In this document: positions 5,476 through 5,557 of the stretch, piece after piece
Numbering within the stretch: position 1 is the stretch's first letter
Layout: each line of letters opens with the position of its first letter
From: Savagea sp.
GTDB taxonomy: Bacteria; Bacillota; Bacilli; Bacillales_A; Planococcaceae
Direction: 5' to 3'
Length of the DNA: 5,557 bases
NCBI GenBank assembly: GCA_030147435.1
Contig: JASKZX010000109.1
Location: 1-5,557, forward strand
Program-made: the position numbers and the translations under genes
The notes under the pieces: generated by a model
The model's database searches: none
Seen by the model: only the letters and a program-made list of their open reading frames with translations
Told to the model about the DNA's origin: nothing

Positions 5476-5511
5476 AAAAAGAAAGGGGCAAAAATTGCCT
5501 CTTTCTTTTTA
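5474..5511. terminator. Bidirectional intrinsic terminator after the monooxygenase gene
   Basis: Positions 5476-5490 pair with 5496-5510 (AAAAAGAAAGGGGCA against TGCCTCTTTCTTTTT, one G-U pair) around a short A-rich loop. The A-run on the left and T-run on the right give U-tails in both directions. It overlaps the stop codons of both convergent genes. Confidence 0.9.
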
Positions 5512-5557
5512 ACGACAAGCCATTCCACCAAGCTCGTTAATATATTGTGTCACACGC
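5509..5557 (-). CDS. C-terminal end of an unidentified protein (partial)
   Basis: On the minus strand a frame is open from the window edge to TAA at 5511-5509, encoding about 15 residues ending in QYINELGGMACR. The start lies beyond the window. Support is the convergent arrangement and the shared terminator, which matches the pattern at the other junctions. The fragment is too short to name a family, and the open frame could be chance. Confidence 0.5.
   Translation of the reverse strand, partial: RVTQYINELGGMACR

Noticed and set aside
1..5557. CRISPR array, transposon ends, tRNA, riboswitch or prophage signals
   Set aside because: I saw no regularly spaced repeats, terminal inverted repeats, transposase motifs, cloverleaf-like segments or riboswitch cores. 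The preQ1 riboswitch often upstream of que operons would lie before this window.

Overview
The window reads as chromosomal DNA of a low-GC Gram-positive bacterium (Bacillota, probably Bacillales). The evidence is the AT-rich composition, strong AAGGAG-type ribosome binding sites before most genes, GTG and TTG starts, compact U-tailed hairpin terminators, and proteins that resemble Bacillus and Staphylococcus families. The genus cannot be fixed from the sequence alone. I see no mobile element, CRISPR array, tRNA, rRNA or sign of recent transfer.

Layout from left to right: the 3' tail of queD (+) overlaps queE (+) by 4 bp and ends at a hairpin terminator. A convergent SDR oxidoreductase gene (-) shares that terminator. 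A roughly 240 bp divergent promoter region follows, then an unrecognised 139-residue protein gene (+). This gene converges, over a 28 bp hairpin, on a membrane-anchored Mrr-type nuclease gene (-). A second divergent region of about 230 bp carries a clear sigma-A promoter for an iron-dependent alcohol dehydrogenase of the 1,3-propanediol dehydrogenase (DhaT) type (+), which ends in a strong terminator. A FAD-dependent monooxygenase gene (+) comes next. Its terminator is shared with a gene entering from the right on the minus strand, of which only the last 15 codons are visible.

Functionally, queD and queE make 6-carboxytetrahydropterin and 7-carboxy-7-deazaguanine for queuosine (tRNA wobble modification). 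This is the only visible operon, and queF and queC are not in the window. The other genes look like independent single-gene units on alternating strands: two dehydrogenases/reductases, a flavin monooxygenase, a nuclease and an unknown. They share no evident pathway. Three start codons were placed downstream of the longest open frame or at non-ATG codons, using ribosome binding sites, promoters and family alignment from memory.

I did not find a convincing undescribed multi-gene system. The items most worth a second look are the unrecognised 139-residue protein with a possible CcpA site upstream, the membrane-anchored Mrr-like nuclease without modification partners, the SDR enzyme with three altered signature motifs, and the stand-alone DhaT-like dehydrogenase.
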